Below, piece by piece: positions 41,098 through 56,000 of a stretch of 64,000 nt of DNA (its first letter is position 1; every line of letters starts with the position of its first letter). The notes under the pieces are model-generated. The model was given only the letters and a program-made list of their open reading frames with translations. It did not search any database and was not told the DNA's origin. The stretch comes from Streptomyces sp. WZ-12 (GTDB taxonomy: Bacteria; Actinomycetota; Actinomycetes; Streptomycetales; Streptomycetaceae): positions 124,001-188,000 of the forward strand of contig NZ_CP118574.1 of assembly GCF_028898845.1 (NCBI RefSeq), written 5' to 3'. Both the position numbers and the translations under genes were made by a program.

Positions 41098-41173
41098 GTC
41101 GTGTCTCCCCCCGCGGAAAAGTCGGCCTCGGCTCACCTCTGCGTGCCGGATCGTACGGTCGCAAAGCCTGTAC

Positions 41174-41183
41174 TTTTCCCTAA
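41174..41183 (-). promoter_or_regulatory. Possible second PAS-LuxR half-site
   Basis: On the minus strand the bases read TTAGGGAAAA, matching the left half CTVGGGAWWT at 8 of 10 positions. It is about 77 bases upstream of the loading-module ATG, where a promoter for nysA would be expected. The right half of the palindrome is not recognisable, so this may be chance. Confidence 0.3.
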
Positions 41184-41249
41184 GGAATGGCGGCGGCCGG
41201 CGGTGGTCATTGGCCGGTGGGGCCGGATAGGGCCGTCGCGGGGCGAAGA

Positions 41250-41265
41250 CTAGGGAATCCCCGGT
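41250..41265. promoter_or_regulatory. PAS-LuxR (PimM/AmphRIV/NysRIV-type) operator-like site
   Basis: The sequence CTAGGGAATCCCCGGT matches the published PimM operator consensus CTVGGGAWWTCCCBAG at 13 of 16 positions, including the whole left half and the central A/T pair. It lies about 150 bases upstream of the nysA-like start and about 180 bases upstream of the nysDI-like start. PAS-LuxR regulators of polyene clusters bind this element, so it is a good candidate for shared control of both operons. Assignment is by eye. Confidence 0.6.
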
Positions 41266-41447
41266 CCGTGGCGTGAGACCAAGTAAGCGACCCGTTTTCC
41301 CCGCGGCGCGTTCCGGGTGCCGACCGCTGTCCGTTCCGGCGGTGCGCCCCGGGCTGCGGCGTCGGCGAAAGCGGTCACTCGGCGTCCGGCCGGGTGGTCG
41401 CGCGACGCGCGGGCGAGCGGCCCGCCACTTTCCGAGGGGTGTTGTCC

Positions 41448-42839
41448 ATGGGCGCGAATCGGCGGCCGATCCTGTTCGTGAGTTATGCCGAAAGCGGCCT
41501 GCTCAATCCGCTGCTCGTGCTCGCCGGGGAATTGTCCCGGCGCGGCGTCGGTGACCTGTGGTTCGCGGCGGACGAGAAGGCCCGCGACGAGGTGGCGGCG
41601 GCGGTGGACGGCAGCCCGCTGCACTTCGCGTCCCTGGGTGACACCGTTTCGCGGATGTCGGCGGTCACGTGGGACGACGCGACCTATGCCGAGGTGACGC
41701 AGCGTTCGCGGTTCAAGGCGCACGCCGCGGTGATCCGGCATTCGTTCGCGCCGGAGTCGCGGATCGCCAAGTACCGCCGCCTGGAGGAGATCGTGGCGGA
41801 GGTACAGCCGGCGCTGATGGTGATCGAGAGCATGTGCCAGTTCGGGTACGAGTTGGCGATCACCAAGGGCATTCCGTTCGTGCTGGGGGTGCCGTTCGTG
41901 CCGAGCAATGTGCTCACCTCGCACGTGCCGTTCGCCAAGTCCTACACCCCGTCGGATTTTCCGGTGCCGCATTCGGGCCTGCCGGGGGCGATGACTCTCC
42001 CGCAGCGGGTGGAGAACCGGCTGTTCCGGCTGCGGACGCTCAAGATGTTCCTGACGCCGTCGATCCGCAAGGTCGTCGAGGAGGACAACCGGATCCGCAC
42101 CGAGCTGGGCATCGCGCCCGAGGCACGGCAGATGATGGCGCGGATCGACCACGCGGAGCGGGTGTTGTGCTACTCCGTGCGGGAGTTGGACTACCCGTTC
42201 CCGATGCACCCGAAGATGCACCTGGTGGGCACGATGGTGCCGCCGCTGCCGCAGGCGCCGGACGACGACGGGCTCGGTGACTGGTTGTCGGCGCAGAAGT
42301 CCGTGGTCTACATGGGCTTCGGCACCATCACCCGGCTGACCCGGGAGCAGGTGGCGTCGCTGGTGGAGGTCGCGCGGCGGTTGGACGGCGCGGGCCACCA
42401 GGTGCTGTGGAAACTCCCCCGCGAGCAGCAGGAGTTGCTGCCGCCGGCCGACCAACTGCCGGACAATCTGCGGATCGAGGCGTGGGTCCCGTCGCAGTTG
42501 GACGTGCTGGCCCATCCGAACGTGCGGGTGTTCTTCACGCACGCCGGCGGCAACGGCTACCACGAGGGGTTGTACTTCGGGAAGCCGCTGGTGGTGCGCC
42601 CGCTGTGGGTGGACTGCGACGACCAGGCGGTCCGCGGCCAGGACTTCGGGGTAAGCCTGACGTTGGACCGGCCCGAGACGGTGGACGCCGACGACGTCCT
42701 GGACAAGATCACCCGCGTGCTCGACCAACCCCATTTCACCGAGCGCGCCGAGCACTTCGCCGGGTTGCTGCGGGACGCCGGCGGCCGGGCCGCGGCGGCG
42801 GACCTGCTGCTCGGCCTTCCCGCCCTGGCAACCGACTGA
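41448..42839 (+). CDS. nysDI: Polyene macrolide mycosaminyl glycosyltransferase
   Basis: This 463-residue protein is a GT1-family (UGT-like fold) glycosyltransferase. Its start [19 protein letters not shown] and the segments [34 protein letters not shown] and [13 protein letters not shown] agree with what I know of NysDI and AmphDI. The HAGGNG motif followed by [12 protein letters not shown] is the nucleotide-sugar binding region. It should transfer mycosamine from the GDP-sugar to the macrolactone C19 hydroxyl. ATG 41448 is chosen because GAGGGG lies 9 bases upstream and the family homology begins a few residues later; an upstream in-frame start at 41394 lacks a clear ribosome site. It is the first gene of a tight four-gene operon, followed by the aminotransferase after 16 bases. 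Confidence 0.93.
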   Translation: MGANRRPILFVSYAESGLLNPLLVLAGELSRRGVGDLWFAADEKARDEVAAAVDGSPLHFASLGDTVSRMSAVTWDDATYAEVTQRSRFKAHAAVIRHSFAPESRIAKYRRLEEIVAEVQPALMVIESMCQFGYELAITKGIPFVLGVPFVPSNVLTSHVPFAKSYTPSDFPVPHSGLPGAMTLPQRVENRLFRLRTLKMFLTPSIRKVVEEDNRIRTELGIAPEARQMMARIDHAERVLCYSVRELDYPFPMHPKMHLVGTMVPPLPQAPDDDGLGDWLSAQKSVVYMGFGTITRLTREQVASLVEVARRLDGAGHQVLWKLPREQQELLPPADQLPDNLRIEAWVPSQLDVLAHPNVRVFFTHAGGNGYHEGLYFGKPLVVRPLWVDCDDQAVRGQDFGVSLTLDRPETVDADDVLDKITRVLDQPHFTERAEHFAGLLRDAGGRAAAADLLLGLPALATD

Positions 42840-42855
42840 CCGAGGAAGACGACTC

Positions 42856-43914
42856 ATGTCCTATACGCATCCGGTGTCCATGCCGTGGCTCAACGGCCGC
42901 GAGCTCGACTATGTGACCGAGGCCGTCGGCGGCGGCTGGATCTCCTCCCAAGGGCCGTACGTCAAGCGGTTCGAGGAGGCGTTCGCGGCGTACAACGACG
43001 TGCCGTACGGCGTGGCGTGTTCGTCGGGGACCACGGCGCTGACGCTGGCGCTGCGGGCGCTCGGCGTCGGTCCCGGTGACGAGGTGATCGTCCCGGAGTT
43101 CACGATGATCGCGTCCGCGTGGGCGGTGACCTACACCGGCGCCACGCCGGTCTTCGTGGACTGCGGCGACGACCTGAACATCGACGTGTCCCGCATCGAA
43201 GAGAAGATCACCCCGCGCACCAAGGTGATCATGCCGGTGCACATCTACGGCCGGCAGTGCGCCATGGACGCCGTGTTGGACCTGGCCCACGAGTACAACC
43301 TGCGGGTGGTGGAGGACTCCGCGGAGGCGCACGGGGTGCGGCCGCGGGGCGACATCGCCTGCTTCTCGCTCTTCGCCAACAAGATCATCACGGCCGGTGA
43401 GGGCGGGATCTGCCTGACCCGGGACCCGCACCTGGCCGCGCAGATGGCGCATCTGCGCGCGATGGCGTTCACCAAGGACCACAGCTTCCTGCACAAGAAG
43501 CTGGCCTACAACTACCGCATGACCAACATGCAGGCCGCGGTGGCGCTCGCCCAGACCGAGCAGTTGGACATGATCCTCGCGCTGCGCCGGGACATCGAGA
43601 AGCGGTACGACGAGGCGCTGCGCGACGTGCCCGGCATCACGCTGATGCCGCCGCGCGAGGTGCTGTGGATGTACGACCTGCGGGCCGAGCGGCGCGACGA
43701 GTTGTGCGCGTACCTCGCCGGCGAGGGCATCGAGACCCGGGTGTTCTTCAAGCCGATGAGCCAGCAGCCCGGTTACTTCCGGGCCGACTGGCCCTCGCTC
43801 AACGCCGCCCGGTTCAGCGCCGACGGCTTCTACCTGCCGACGCACACCGGTCTGACCGCCCGCGACCAGGAGTTCATCACCGGCCGGATCCGCGCGTTCT
43901 ACGGAGTGGCATGA
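42856..43914 (+). CDS. nysDII: PLP-dependent sugar aminotransferase (mycosamine synthase)
   Basis: The 352-residue protein belongs to the DegT/DnrJ/EryC1/StrS family and has exactly the length of NysDII and AmphDII. Visible motifs are CSSGTTALTLAL (phosphate site), VVEDSAEAHG (PLP ring Asp) and FSLFANKIITAGEGG, whose Lys176 should form the Schiff base. In polyene clusters this enzyme aminates GDP-3-keto-6-deoxymannose to GDP-mycosamine, the donor for the preceding glycosyltransferase. GAGGAAG lies 6 bases before the ATG. The stop overlaps the next gene in an ATGA, so translation is coupled to the P450. The GDP-mannose 4,6-dehydratase (NysDIII) it depends on is not in this window. Confidence 0.95.
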   Translation: MSYTHPVSMPWLNGRELDYVTEAVGGGWISSQGPYVKRFEEAFAAYNDVPYGVACSSGTTALTLALRALGVGPGDEVIVPEFTMIASAWAVTYTGATPVFVDCGDDLNIDVSRIEEKITPRTKVIMPVHIYGRQCAMDAVLDLAHEYNLRVVEDSAEAHGVRPRGDIACFSLFANKIITAGEGGICLTRDPHLAAQMAHLRAMAFTKDHSFLHKKLAYNYRMTNMQAAVALAQTEQLDMILALRRDIEKRYDEALRDVPGITLMPPREVLWMYDLRAERRDELCAYLAGEGIETRVFFKPMSQQPGYFRADWPSLNAARFSADGFYLPTHTGLTARDQEFITGRIRAFYGVA

Positions 43915-45113
43915 GTACCGAAACGGAAGCGGAGCAGTCGGCGGCGGCCGCGCGGTGCCCGGTCGCTTTCCCGTTGCGGCAACCGGGGCGGCCCTTCCCG
44001 CCGCCGGAGTACGCGGAGTACCGCGCGGGCGGCGGCCCGGTCCGCTCCGAACTGCCCAGCGGCCCGGTGTGGTTGGTGACCCGCCACGAGGACGTCCGGG
44101 CGGTGTTGACCGATCCGCGGATCAGCGCCGACCCGTCCAAGCCGGGTTTCCCCAAGGCCGCCCGGACCGGCGGGGCGCCGTCGCAGCACGAGGTGCCGGG
44201 GTGGTTCGTGGCGCTGGACCCGCCGGAGCACGGCCGGTTCCGCAAGACGCTGATCCCGGAGTTCACCGTCCGCAAGGTGCGCGAACTGCGGCCGGTGATC
44301 CAGCAGATCGTGGACGGGCGGATCGACGCCATGCTGGCCGCGGGCACCTCGGCGGACCTCGTCGAGTCCTTCGCGCTGCCGGTGCCGTCCCTGGTGATCT
44401 CCAGCCTGCTGGGCGTGCCCAAGGCCGACCGGGACTTCTTCGAGGACCGCACCCGGGTCCTGGTCCGGCTCAGCTCGACCGACGCGCAGCGCGACGAGGC
44501 GACCCGGGCGCTGTTGCGGTACCTGGGCCGGCTGATCCAGATCAAGCAGCGGCGCCCCGGCGACGACCTCATCAGCCGGCTGATCGCCGCGGGCACGCTG
44601 TCCCGGCAGGAGCTGTCCGGGGTGGCCATGCTGCTGCTGATCGCCGGGCACGAGACGACGGCGAACAACATCGGCCTGGGCGTGGTGCAGTTGCTCAGCA
44701 ACCCGCAGTGGGTCGGTGACGACCGGATCGTCGAGGAGCTGCTGCGCTACTACTCGGTGGCGGATCTGGTGGCGTTCCGGGTGGCCGTCGAGGACGTGGA
44801 GGTGGGTGGCCGGCTGATCCGGGCCGGCGAGGGCATCGTGCCGCTGATCGCGGCGGCCAACCACGACGACGCGGTGTTCGCCGCGCCGGACCGCTTCGAC
44901 CCGGAGCGCTCGGCGCGTTCTCATGTGGCGTTCGGCTACGGCGTCCACCAGTGCCTGGGCCAGAACCTGGTGCGCGTCGAGATGGAGATCGCCTACAAGA
45001 CGCTGTTCGCGCGGATCCCCTCCCTCACGCTGGCCGTGCCGGTGTCCGAACTGCCGCTGAAGTACGACGGGGTGCTGTTCGGTCTGCACGAACTGCCCGT
45101 CACCTGGAAGTGA
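43911..45113 (+). CDS. nysN: Cytochrome P450, exocyclic methyl to carboxyl oxidase
   Basis: The 400-residue P450 starts at the ATG that overlaps the stop of the aminotransferase (ATGA). Signature motifs: I-helix AGHETT (residues about 240-245), K-helix EELLR and the heme loop FGYGVHQCLG with Cys348 as the iron ligand. Length and motifs agree with NysN/AmphN (CYP105H family), and so does its place before a small ferredoxin. Those enzymes convert the C16 methyl branch to a carboxylic acid in three oxidations. The spacing between the I and K helices is short, with only a few residues around NPQWVGDDRIVEELL where many P450s have about eight more. I believe this is normal for NysN. Confidence 0.92.
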   Translation: MSTETEAEQSAAAARCPVAFPLRQPGRPFPPPEYAEYRAGGGPVRSELPSGPVWLVTRHEDVRAVLTDPRISADPSKPGFPKAARTGGAPSQHEVPGWFVALDPPEHGRFRKTLIPEFTVRKVRELRPVIQQIVDGRIDAMLAAGTSADLVESFALPVPSLVISSLLGVPKADRDFFEDRTRVLVRLSSTDAQRDEATRALLRYLGRLIQIKQRRPGDDLISRLIAAGTLSRQELSGVAMLLLIAGHETTANNIGLGVVQLLSNPQWVGDDRIVEELLRYYSVADLVAFRVAVEDVEVGGRLIRAGEGIVPLIAAANHDDAVFAAPDRFDPERSARSHVAFGYGVHQCLGQNLVRVEMEIAYKTLFARIPSLTLAVPVSELPLKYDGVLFGLHELPVTWK

Positions 45114-45162
45114 GGGCGGCCGGGACACCCGGCCGCCAGGACCCGACCCTCGGAGGAACCTC

Positions 45163-45351
45163 GTGCGCATCACCGTGGACACCGGCCGCTGCGTCGGCGC
45201 CGGCCAGTGCGTCCTGACCGCGCCTGACCTGTTCGACCAGGACGACGACGGTCTGGTGACCGTCCTGGACGCGGCGGATGGCGCGCCGGCCGCCGCCCGC
45301 GAGGCGGCGGCGCTGTGCCCGTCCGGCGCGATCAACGTCGCGGCGGACTGA
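45163..45351 (+). CDS. nysM: Small [3Fe-4S]-type ferredoxin, partner of the P450
   Basis: This is a 62-residue acidic protein starting at a GTG with GGAGG 5 bases upstream, 49 bases after the P450. Three cysteines are placed as in Streptomyces P450 ferredoxins: Cys10 and Cys16 in CVGAGQC and Cys52 in LCPSGAI. The second position of a four-cysteine cluster is absent, so a 3Fe-4S cluster is likely. It should pass electrons to the adjacent NysN-like P450, and perhaps to the NysL-like one. NysM, AmphM and PimF are the equivalents. Confidence 0.93.
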   Translation: MRITVDTGRCVGAGQCVLTAPDLFDQDDDGLVTVLDAADGAPAAAREAAALCPSGAINVAAD

Positions 45352-45368
45352 GCCCGCTCCCCGTGCGT

Positions 45369-45401
45369 GAGGGCCCCCGTCCGAGTGGGACGGGGGCCCT
45401 C
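45369..45401. terminator. Shared bidirectional terminator hairpin
   Basis: A perfect 14-base inverted repeat, GAGGGCCCCCGTCC and its complement, is separated by a 5-base loop (45383-45387). It lies in the 83-base gap between two convergent genes, 17 bases after the ferredoxin stop and 33 bases after the P450 stop on the other strand. There is no long T-run on either side, which is usual in Streptomyces. It probably ends both transcripts. Confidence 0.8.
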
Positions 45402-45434
45402 AACTGCTGCCTGCCCGGAGCGGCAGACGGATCG

Positions 45435-46619
45435 TCACCAGGTGACGGACAGCTGGGTCAGTGCGGCGGACAACTGGCCGGAGGCGTAGCCCAGTTCCTC
45501 GATCGGGCGGGCCAGCCGCAGGCCCGGGAGCCGGGTGAACAGCAGGGTGTAGGCGATGCGCAGTTGGACCCGGGCCAGCGGTGCACCGATGCAGTGCCAC
45601 ATCCCGTGGCCGAACGTCAGGTGCGGGTTGGGCGCCCGCTGGATGTCGAACAGCTCGGGCTCGTCGAAGACAGTGCGGTCGAAGTTCACCAGCGTGAAGT
45701 CCAGCAGTACCAGGTCGCCGGCCTTGATGGTCACGTCGCCGACCGGCACGTCGGCGGTGGCGTACCGCGGGAGCACCGAACCGCCGGCCTTCGCGGACCG
45801 CAGGATCTCCTCGACGCCGCTGCGCATCAGTTGCTCGTCGGCGAGCGCCGCGGCGAGCTGGTCCGGGTACTGGGTGAACAGCACCGCGCCCAGGTCGATG
45901 TGGCTGGCGACGCTGTCCAGGCCGGCGAAGAGCAGTCCGGCGACGATCGGTCCGATGCGGTCGTCGGACGGCACCTTCAGGCACAGCCGGGAGATGACGT
46001 CGTCCTCGGGTGCGGTGCGCTTGCTGCGGGCCAGTCCGGACAGCAGGCCGAACAGCTCGTCCTGGGCTTCCTGCGCCCGGGGCAGGTCGTCGAGTTCGCC
46101 GAGCTTGGCGAGCGCGCCGATCAACTGGCCCTGCTCCGCGGCGGGGACGCCGATGAGGGCGCACAGCACCGACAGCGAGAACGGCATGGAGAAGTCGCCG
46201 TGCAGGTCGGCGGGCGGGCCCTGGGCGACGAGGTGCGCGAGCGCCTGTTCGGCGAATGCCTCGACCTTCGGCTGCAGGTCCAGCACCCGACGGGCGGAGA
46301 ACTGCGGGGTGAGCAGCGAGCGCATCTCCGCGTGCACGGCGCGCGCCGCGTCGACGTCGTCGGTGACCAGGAGGTCCAGTAGCGGATTGCGCACGTAGCG
46401 CGGCGCGTTGGCCGGGTCGGCGTGGGCGCGGGCCAACCGCTCGTCGTGCAGCAGTTGTTTGAGTTCGGAGTGGCGGGTGACGAGCCAGCCCTCGTCTCCG
46501 GCCGGGGTGCGGACCTTGCAGACGGGGGCCTTGGATTGCAGGTCGCGCAGCAGGGGGCTCAGGTGCAGGACGGTGCGTGCCTCCGCGGCGAGGGAGGGCG
46601 GCGCGGTGGATGTGCTCAT
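45435..46619 (-). CDS. nysL: Cytochrome P450, macrolactone hydroxylase/epoxidase (CYP161A type)
   Basis: The 394-residue P450 has the length of NysL. I place the start at ATG 46619-46617, with GAGGAG 5 bases upstream, giving the N-terminus MSTSTAPPS; the longer frame to 46703 has no homology. The I-helix reads AGLDSVASH, with Ser where most P450s have the conserved Thr, as in PimD. EEILR is the K-helix motif and [10 protein letters not shown] is the heme loop, with Cys343 as ligand. PimD epoxidises pimaricin at C4-C5, while NysL hydroxylates C10 and AmphL C8; all are close relatives. Position next to the thioesterase module, and the predicted nystatin-like backbone, favour a hydroxylase. Regiochemistry cannot be read from the sequence. 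Confidence 0.9.
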   Translation of the reverse strand: MSTSTAPPSLAAEARTVLHLSPLLRDLQSKAPVCKVRTPAGDEGWLVTRHSELKQLLHDERLARAHADPANAPRYVRNPLLDLLVTDDVDAARAVHAEMRSLLTPQFSARRVLDLQPKVEAFAEQALAHLVAQGPPADLHGDFSMPFSLSVLCALIGVPAAEQGQLIGALAKLGELDDLPRAQEAQDELFGLLSGLARSKRTAPEDDVISRLCLKVPSDDRIGPIVAGLLFAGLDSVASHIDLGAVLFTQYPDQLAAALADEQLMRSGVEEILRSAKAGGSVLPRYATADVPVGDVTIKAGDLVLLDFTLVNFDRTVFDEPELFDIQRAPNPHLTFGHGMWHCIGAPLARVQLRIAYTLLFTRLPGLRLARPIEELGYASGQLSAALTQLSVTW

Positions 46620-46652
46620 GGAGGACTCCTCTGGAGGGTGGTGCCGTGGGGG

Positions 46653-46666
46653 GGCAGGCGCCTGCC
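46653..46666. promoter_or_regulatory. Palindrome in the nysK-nysL gap
   Basis: A perfect 14-base palindrome, GGCAGGCGCCTGCC, sits in the 143-base gap between the end of the thioesterase PKS gene and the start of the P450. It is 34 bases upstream of the P450 ATG. It could be an operator or part of a promoter for the P450, or chance in very GC-rich DNA. No PAS-LuxR-like site is visible in the same gap. Confidence 0.25.
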
Positions 46667-46762
46667 TGTCTGCGGCGGGCCGGGGAGCGCGGAGCGGCGC
46701 CACCCCGCACCGCCTCGGCGGGATATGTGGCGGCTTGGCCGGCGGCCCCGCTCAGTTGTTTC

Positions 46763-52951
<6,189 letters not shown>

Positions 52952-53006
52952 CGTCCGTGGAACCTTCCTGGGATGTGGTGGGAGCGAGCGACGGGGGTCG
53001 GGCGGT

Positions 53007-56000
53007 TCAGGAGTCCGTCTGCCGGCCGAGCTCGTGGTCGATGAAGGCGAGGACCTCGTCGGCGCTGGCCGCTTCGAGGCGGGCGTCGACGGCCGGTCGG
53101 CCGCCGTCCTGTTGGGTGCCGTCCCACTGGGCCAGCAGTTGCCGGAGGCGTCCCGCGACGTCCTGGCGGGTGGCGTCGTCCACGCCGTCCGGCGACAACT
53201 GCGACGCGATCTTGTCGAGTTGGGCCAGCGGCGAGCGGTCGGGGCCGGTCGCGTCGCCGCCGGACAGTGCCGGTTCGAGGTACCGGGCGACGGCGGCCGG
53301 GGTGGGGTGGTCGAAGACGAGGGTGGCGGGCAGCCTGGTACCGGTGGCGGCAGCCAGCCGGGTGCGCAGTTCGACCGCCATCAGGGAGTCGAACCCCAGC
53401 CGGTTGAAGTCCCGTTCGGCCGGTACGGCGTCCGTCCCGGTGTGGCCGAGCACCGCGGCGGTCTCGGCGCGGACCAGGTCGAGCAGGGCCTGGTGCCGCG
53501 CCGCGGCGTCCAGGGCGGCCAGCCGACGGGCCGTCCCGCCGGCGGATGCGGCCGCGGCGGTACGGCGCCGGCCGCGCACCAGGGCACGGAGCACGGCGGG
53601 GACCTGCCCCTCGGTGGGCGCGGCGGTCCAGGACACCCGCACCGCCAGCGCGAGTCCGTCGCCCCGGGCGGCGGCCTCGTCGAACAGGGCCAGGCCCTGC
53701 TCCGGTGCGAGCGGCGGCTGGCCCGAGCGCTCCAGGCGGGCCAGGTCGGCGGCGCCGAGGGTGCCGGTCATGCCGACGTCCTTCCGCCACGGCCCCCAGG
53801 CCAACGACAGCCCGGGCAGGCCCTGGGCGGCACGATGAGCGGCGAGCGCGTCGAGGAAGGCGTTGCCGGCGGCGTAGTTGCCCTGGCCGGGGCCGCCGGT
53901 GATGCCGGCGATCGAGGAGTACAGCACGAAGCCGGCCAGGTCGAGGTCGCGGGTGGCCCGGTGCAGGTGCCAGGCGGCATCGACCTTGGGCCGCAGGACG
54001 GTGTCCAGTTGCGCGGGCGTCAGCGTGCCGAGGGTGGCGTCTTCGAGGACGCCGGCGGTGTGCACGACGGCGGTCAGCGGGTGCTCCTGCGGGAGTTGGG
54101 CCAGCAGCCGGTCCAGGGCGGTGCGGTCGGCGACGTCGCAGGCGGCGAGGGTGACCTCGGCGCCGAGCGCGGCCAGTTCGTCGCGCAGGGCGGTCGCGCC
54201 GGGCGCGTCGGGTCCGCGGCGGCCGGCCAGCAGCAGGTGCTTGATGCCGTGTCCGGTGACCAGATGGCGGGCGAGGAGGCCGCCCAGGCCGCCGGTGCCG
54301 CCGGTGATCAGGACGGTTCCGTCGCGGTCCCAGGCGCGCAGCGGGTGCGCGGCGGTGGCGGGTGCGGCGGTGGCACGGGTCAAACGGGCGACGGTCGGCG
54401 CGCCACCGCGGAGCGCGACCTGCGTCTCCCCCGCGGCCAACAGGGCCGCCAGGTCCATCGGCGCGACCGTGTCACCGGCGGCCGCCGGCCCGGCGGGATC
54501 GAGGTCCAACAGCAGGTAGCTGCCCGGGTGTTCCGACTGCGCCGAGCGGACCAGCCCCCAGACCGCGGCCGCCGCCAGGTCGTGCACCTCCTCCGCCCCG
54601 GTGGCGACGGCACCGCGGGTGACGATCACCAGGTGGGCATCGGCCGTGCGTGCGTCGGCGGTCCAACGCTGCAACAGGTCCAGCACCGCCGTGGTGGTGG
54701 CGCGGGCCGCGGCGGGCAGGTCGTCGCCCCGGACCGGCGCCCCGAGCACCGGCGCGAGGACGAGCGGCGGCAGCGGCCCTTCACCGTCGAGCAGCGCGGT
54801 CAGCGACGCGACGCGCTCGGTGCCTGCGGTGGTGGAGCCCAACACCGTTTCCAGTTGCGGGAGTTCCGCGCCCAGCACGACGCACCGCGGACGGTCGCCG
54901 GTGTGCGCGCCGCCCTCCGGCGCGGGGACCCAGTCCAGGTCGAGCAGGACCGCGCCGTCCCCGCCGCCGGCCGCATCCGGCGCGTCGACGGTGGGCGTGC
55001 GCAGCGTGAGGCCGCTGACGGAGAGGACCGGGGCGCCCTGCGGGTCGGCGGCCTCCAGGGACCAGGTGTCCGCGCCGCGCGGGGTCAGGTGGACGCGCAG
55101 GGTGGTGGCCGAAGCGGCGTGCAGGGTGAGGCCCTGCCAGTCGAGGGCGTCACGGCCGTCGTCCCCGTCCAGCAGGTCGGCGGCGCGGGCCGCGGTGTCC
55201 AGGAGTGCCGGGTGGAGCGCGAACGCCCGCTCGGCCGGGCCGGGTTCGGGGAGTTCGAGGTCGACGAAGACCTCACCGTCCCGCTGCCAGGCGGCCGTGA
55301 TCCCGGTCGGGCCGTCGAGGGTCGGCAGCGCGTCGAGAGGCACGGCGCGCTCCGGCGGCCAGACGGTCGAAGAGGCCGGGGGCGGCGCGGTGTCGGTGGT
55401 GAGCTCGGCGGTGGCGTGCAGCGTCCAGGGGCCGTCGAGGGCGTCGTCGGGCCGGGCGTGCACGGACAGGGCGCGCCGGCCGGTGTCGTCCGGGGCGGCC
55501 ACCCGCACCTGGAGGCGCTGGGCCCGGTCGTCGGTGAGGACGAGCGGTGTGGTGACGGTCAGTTCGGCCACGGTCGGGCAGCCGGCCTGATCGCCGGCGC
55601 GGACGGCCAGTTCGGCGAGGACCGCGGCCGGCAGGACGGTGCGGCCGTCGTCCTCGTAGGCCGCGAGCCAGGGTTGGTTGGCGGTCGACAGGCGGCCGGT
55701 GAGCAGGATCTCCCCGGATCCGGCGACGGTGGTCGCGGCGCCGAGCAGCGGATGCCGGCCGGCCTCCAGGCCGAGCCCGCCGGCGTCACCGGGCGTTCCG
55801 GTCGCCAACGAGGGCCAGTAGCGCTCGCGTTGGAAGGCGTAGGTCGGCAGCGCGATCCGCCGCCCGCCGGTGCCGGCCAGGACACCGGTCCAGTCGACAT
55901 CGACCCCGGCCGCGTACAGCCGGGCGACGGCACCGAGAGCGGCGCGCTCCTCCGGACGGTCCTTGCGCAGGACGGGCACCACGACGCCGTCCCCACCGTC

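Larger units (their letters stand above)
41098..41447. promoter_or_regulatory. Divergent promoter region between nysA-like and nysDI-like genes
   Basis: This 350-base gap is the only gene-free stretch over 300 bases. It separates the leftward loading-module/PKS operon from the rightward glycosyltransferase operon, so it should hold both promoters. It is locally richer in A/T (around 41150-41190 and 41240-41300) than the coding DNA beside it. Two operator-like sites are listed separately. I do not see convincing -10/-35 pairs. No ORF with a good start is evident inside it. Confidence 0.75.

Noticed and set aside
41250..42857. Minus-strand frame opposite the glycosyltransferase
   Set aside because: The plus-strand frame shows clear GT1 homology and a ribosome site; the antisense product is Arg/His-rich without a recognisable domain.
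43899..45335. Minus-strand frame opposite the NysN-like P450
   Set aside because: It is the antisense of a well-supported P450 with AGHETT, EELLR and the heme Cys loop; no independent evidence of coding.
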